Shown: one piece after another, positions 5,626-6,723 of the stretch
Numbering within the stretch: position 1 is the stretch's first letter
Layout of the letters: every line of letters starts with the position of its first letter
The notes under the pieces: model-generated
What the model saw: only the letters and a program-made list of their open reading frames with translations
Told to the model about the DNA's origin: nothing
Database searches by the model: none
Assembly: GCA_024276595.1 (NCBI GenBank)
Contig: JAJRWW010000001.1
Coordinates: forward strand, 1 to 6,723
Direction: 5' to 3'
DNA length: 6,723 nt
Source of the DNA: Myxococcota bacterium
GTDB lineage: Bacteria; Myxococcota_A; Polyangia; HGW-17; JAJRWW01
Made by a program: the position numbers and the translations under genes

Positions 5626-6723
5626 CTAGCTCAGCTCGATCCTGAAAAGCTGCTGTCCAACCAGCACGAAGGTACCAGCGCCTATGCGCTCGTCCCTCTC
5701 GATCTTGATGAAGGTGCCGTTGGAGCTGTTGAGGTCGGTCAGGCGGTAGGTGCCGTCCCGGTAGGAGATCTCCAGGTGGGAGCCAGACACGTAGCCGTCC
5801 TCTGGGAACTGGATGTCACCGCTCTCCCGGCCCACCACCACGGAGTCCCCCTTGAGCAGGAAGGCGTTCCCATCCACGCCGTTGCCAGCGATGATCGTCA
5901 GCCGGCCCCAGTAGCCCGGGTTGGGGCTCCCCATGATCTCGGTGCCGTCCTCCAGGGGAGCCGGGGGGTCTATCCGGTCGAAGCGCAGCAGCTCCTGGCC
6001 AATGCGGAAGATGGATCCGTCGTGGATGACACGGGGGTCGTAAATGCGGTAAAAGACCCCGTTGAGGCTGCCCAGGTCGCTGAGTATGATCTCAGAGCCC
6101 TGCACGTCCAGCTTGACGTGCCTGGGGGAGAGGTAGAAGTCGTTCTCGAAGAGGGGATCGACCTCCCTGCCGATGACGTTCTCTCCCGCCTTCAGGTCGT
6201 AGCTGCCGCCCTCCGAGCCGTCGGGGCGGATAAGGACCATCCGGCCGACCGAGGGAGCTACCGCGGCCTCGGGTGGTGCGGCCGGCTCTGCCGCGGGAGG
6301 CGGTGAGATGGCAGCGGCCGCCAGGGCGGCGTCGTCCAGCTTGTGCCCACAGGAGCCGCAGAAGCGGTTGCCAGGGGGCACGTTGGCGCTGCACTGGGGG
6401 CAGACCACCGGCACCGATGGCGCTGGAACCGGCTTGGTCATCTCCGGAGGATCGTCCACAGTGGCAGGCCCTTCCACACCCGGAGGCGGCGCGAGCTGCG
6501 TGGGATCTCCAGAGACTCCAAGGTCCGGCGCTCCGCCAGGAGGGGCCCCAGGAGGAGGTGCCATGGCTGGTGGCGGTGGTGTCCCGAGGCTCGGCACGGC
6601 TCCAGCGGCTGCCAAGGGAGGGGCTGCCTGTGGAGGCGGCGCGGCCGGTGGCGGTGTGCCTCCCATGGCGGGCGGCGCGGCCGGTGGCGGTGTGCCTCCC
6701 ATGGCGGGCGGCGCGGCCGGTGG
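5626..6723 (-). CDS. Zinc-ribbon protein with two FHA domains (5' end beyond window)
   Basis: The frame is open to the right edge, so the true start is not visible; residues are numbered here from the Met codon at 6702. Residues 1-95 are a Pro/Ala/Gly low-complexity region opening with 12-residue repeats. A zinc ribbon follows: Cys101, Cys104, Cys115, Cys118. FHA domain 1 (about 155-243) has GRE, SPRH and LNG; FHA domain 2 (about 266-357) has GRE, SGSH and SNG. These are the Gly-Arg, Ser, His and Asn positions that bind phosphothreonine in FHA folds, so both domains look competent. It would be a cytoplasmic reader of Ser/Thr phosphorylation. No kinase or phosphatase is in the window. It ends 53 nt before the UbiA-like gene, but a link to cell-envelope synthesis is only inferred. 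Confidence 0.9.
   Translation of the reverse strand, partial: PPAAPPAMGGTPPPAAPPAMGGTPPPAAPPPQAAPPLAAAGAVPSLGTPPPPAMAPPPGAPPGGAPDLGVSGDPTQLAPPPGVEGPATVDDPPEMTKPVPAPSVPVVCPQCSANVPPGNRFCGSCGHKLDDAALAAAAISPPPAAEPAAPPEAAVAPSVGRMVLIRPDGSEGGSYDLKAGENVIGREVDPLFENDFYLSPRHVKLDVQGSEIILSDLGSLNGVFYRIYDPRVIHDGSIFRIGQELLRFDRIDPPAPLEDGTEIMGSPNPGYWGRLTIIAGNGVDGNAFLLKGDSVVVGRESGDIQFPEDGYVSGSHLEISYRDGTYRLTDLNSSNGTFIKIERDERIGAGTFVLVGQQLFRIELS
6635..6723. repeat. 36-bp tandem repeat in the FHA gene, about 2.5 copies to the window edge
   Basis: An exact period of 36 bp gives about two and a half copies, continuing past the window end. On the minus strand each unit encodes a 12-residue Met-Gly-Gly-Thr-Pro-Pro-Pro-Ala-Ala-Pro-Pro-Ala block. 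The 36-bp period keeps the frame, so copy number could vary without disrupting the protein. The copies are identical, which implies recent duplication. Confidence 0.9.

Noticed and set aside
5614..6306. Plus-strand frame opposite the FHA domains
   Set aside because: The minus strand encodes two FHA domains with all expected binding residues, so this frame is its shadow.

Overview
The window is a GC-rich, densely coded bacterial segment in which every supported gene lies on the minus strand. Seven genes read from the right edge to the left edge, and the first and last are cut by the window. The style suggests Myxococcota or a related deltaproteobacterial-type lineage: GC-biased third codon positions, a Pro/Ala-rich zinc-ribbon protein with FHA domains, and short acidic or low-complexity linkers. 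This placement is inference from style only; no taxonomic marker gene is present.

Layout from right to left. (1) 5626-6723: a 5'-partial FHA protein with a 12-residue Pro/Ala tandem repeat, a CxxC zinc ribbon and two FHA domains. (2) 4691-5572: a UbiA-superfamily integral membrane prenyltransferase, closest in motif to decaprenyl-phosphate phosphoribosyltransferases. (3) 4529-4690: an intergenic region with a sigma70-type promoter candidate and a TTTGCGCAAA palindrome. (4) 3872-4528: a soluble zinc-ribbon/DUF4178 protein that probably starts at TTG. (5) 2432-3871: a zinc-ribbon/DUF4178 protein with an Asp9 tract, two membrane segments and a predicted extracytoplasmic domain. (6) 2227-2415: a 62-residue single-pass protein with a Gly/Tyr-rich tail. 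(7) 1648-2157: a DUF350 membrane protein with a signal-like N-terminus. (8) 1-1572: a membrane-embedded spermidine synthase-like aminopropyltransferase, cut at its C-terminus by the left edge. No RNA gene, insertion sequence or CRISPR array was seen.

Genes 4 to 8 form a compact candidate operon (gaps of 0, 16, 69 and 75 nt) behind the promoter at about 4568-4597. DUF4178, DUF350 and SpeE-like membrane proteins recur together in other bacteria. DUF350 (YjfL) in E. coli also sits next to PspA-like and glutathionylspermidine-synthetase-like genes. The best-supported reading is an incompletely characterised envelope-associated system that makes or attaches an aminopropyl/polyamine-type group, with two DUF4178 proteins as partners. 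The substrate is unknown. Two intergenic hairpins inside the operon could set the relative output of the DUF350 and SpeE-like genes.
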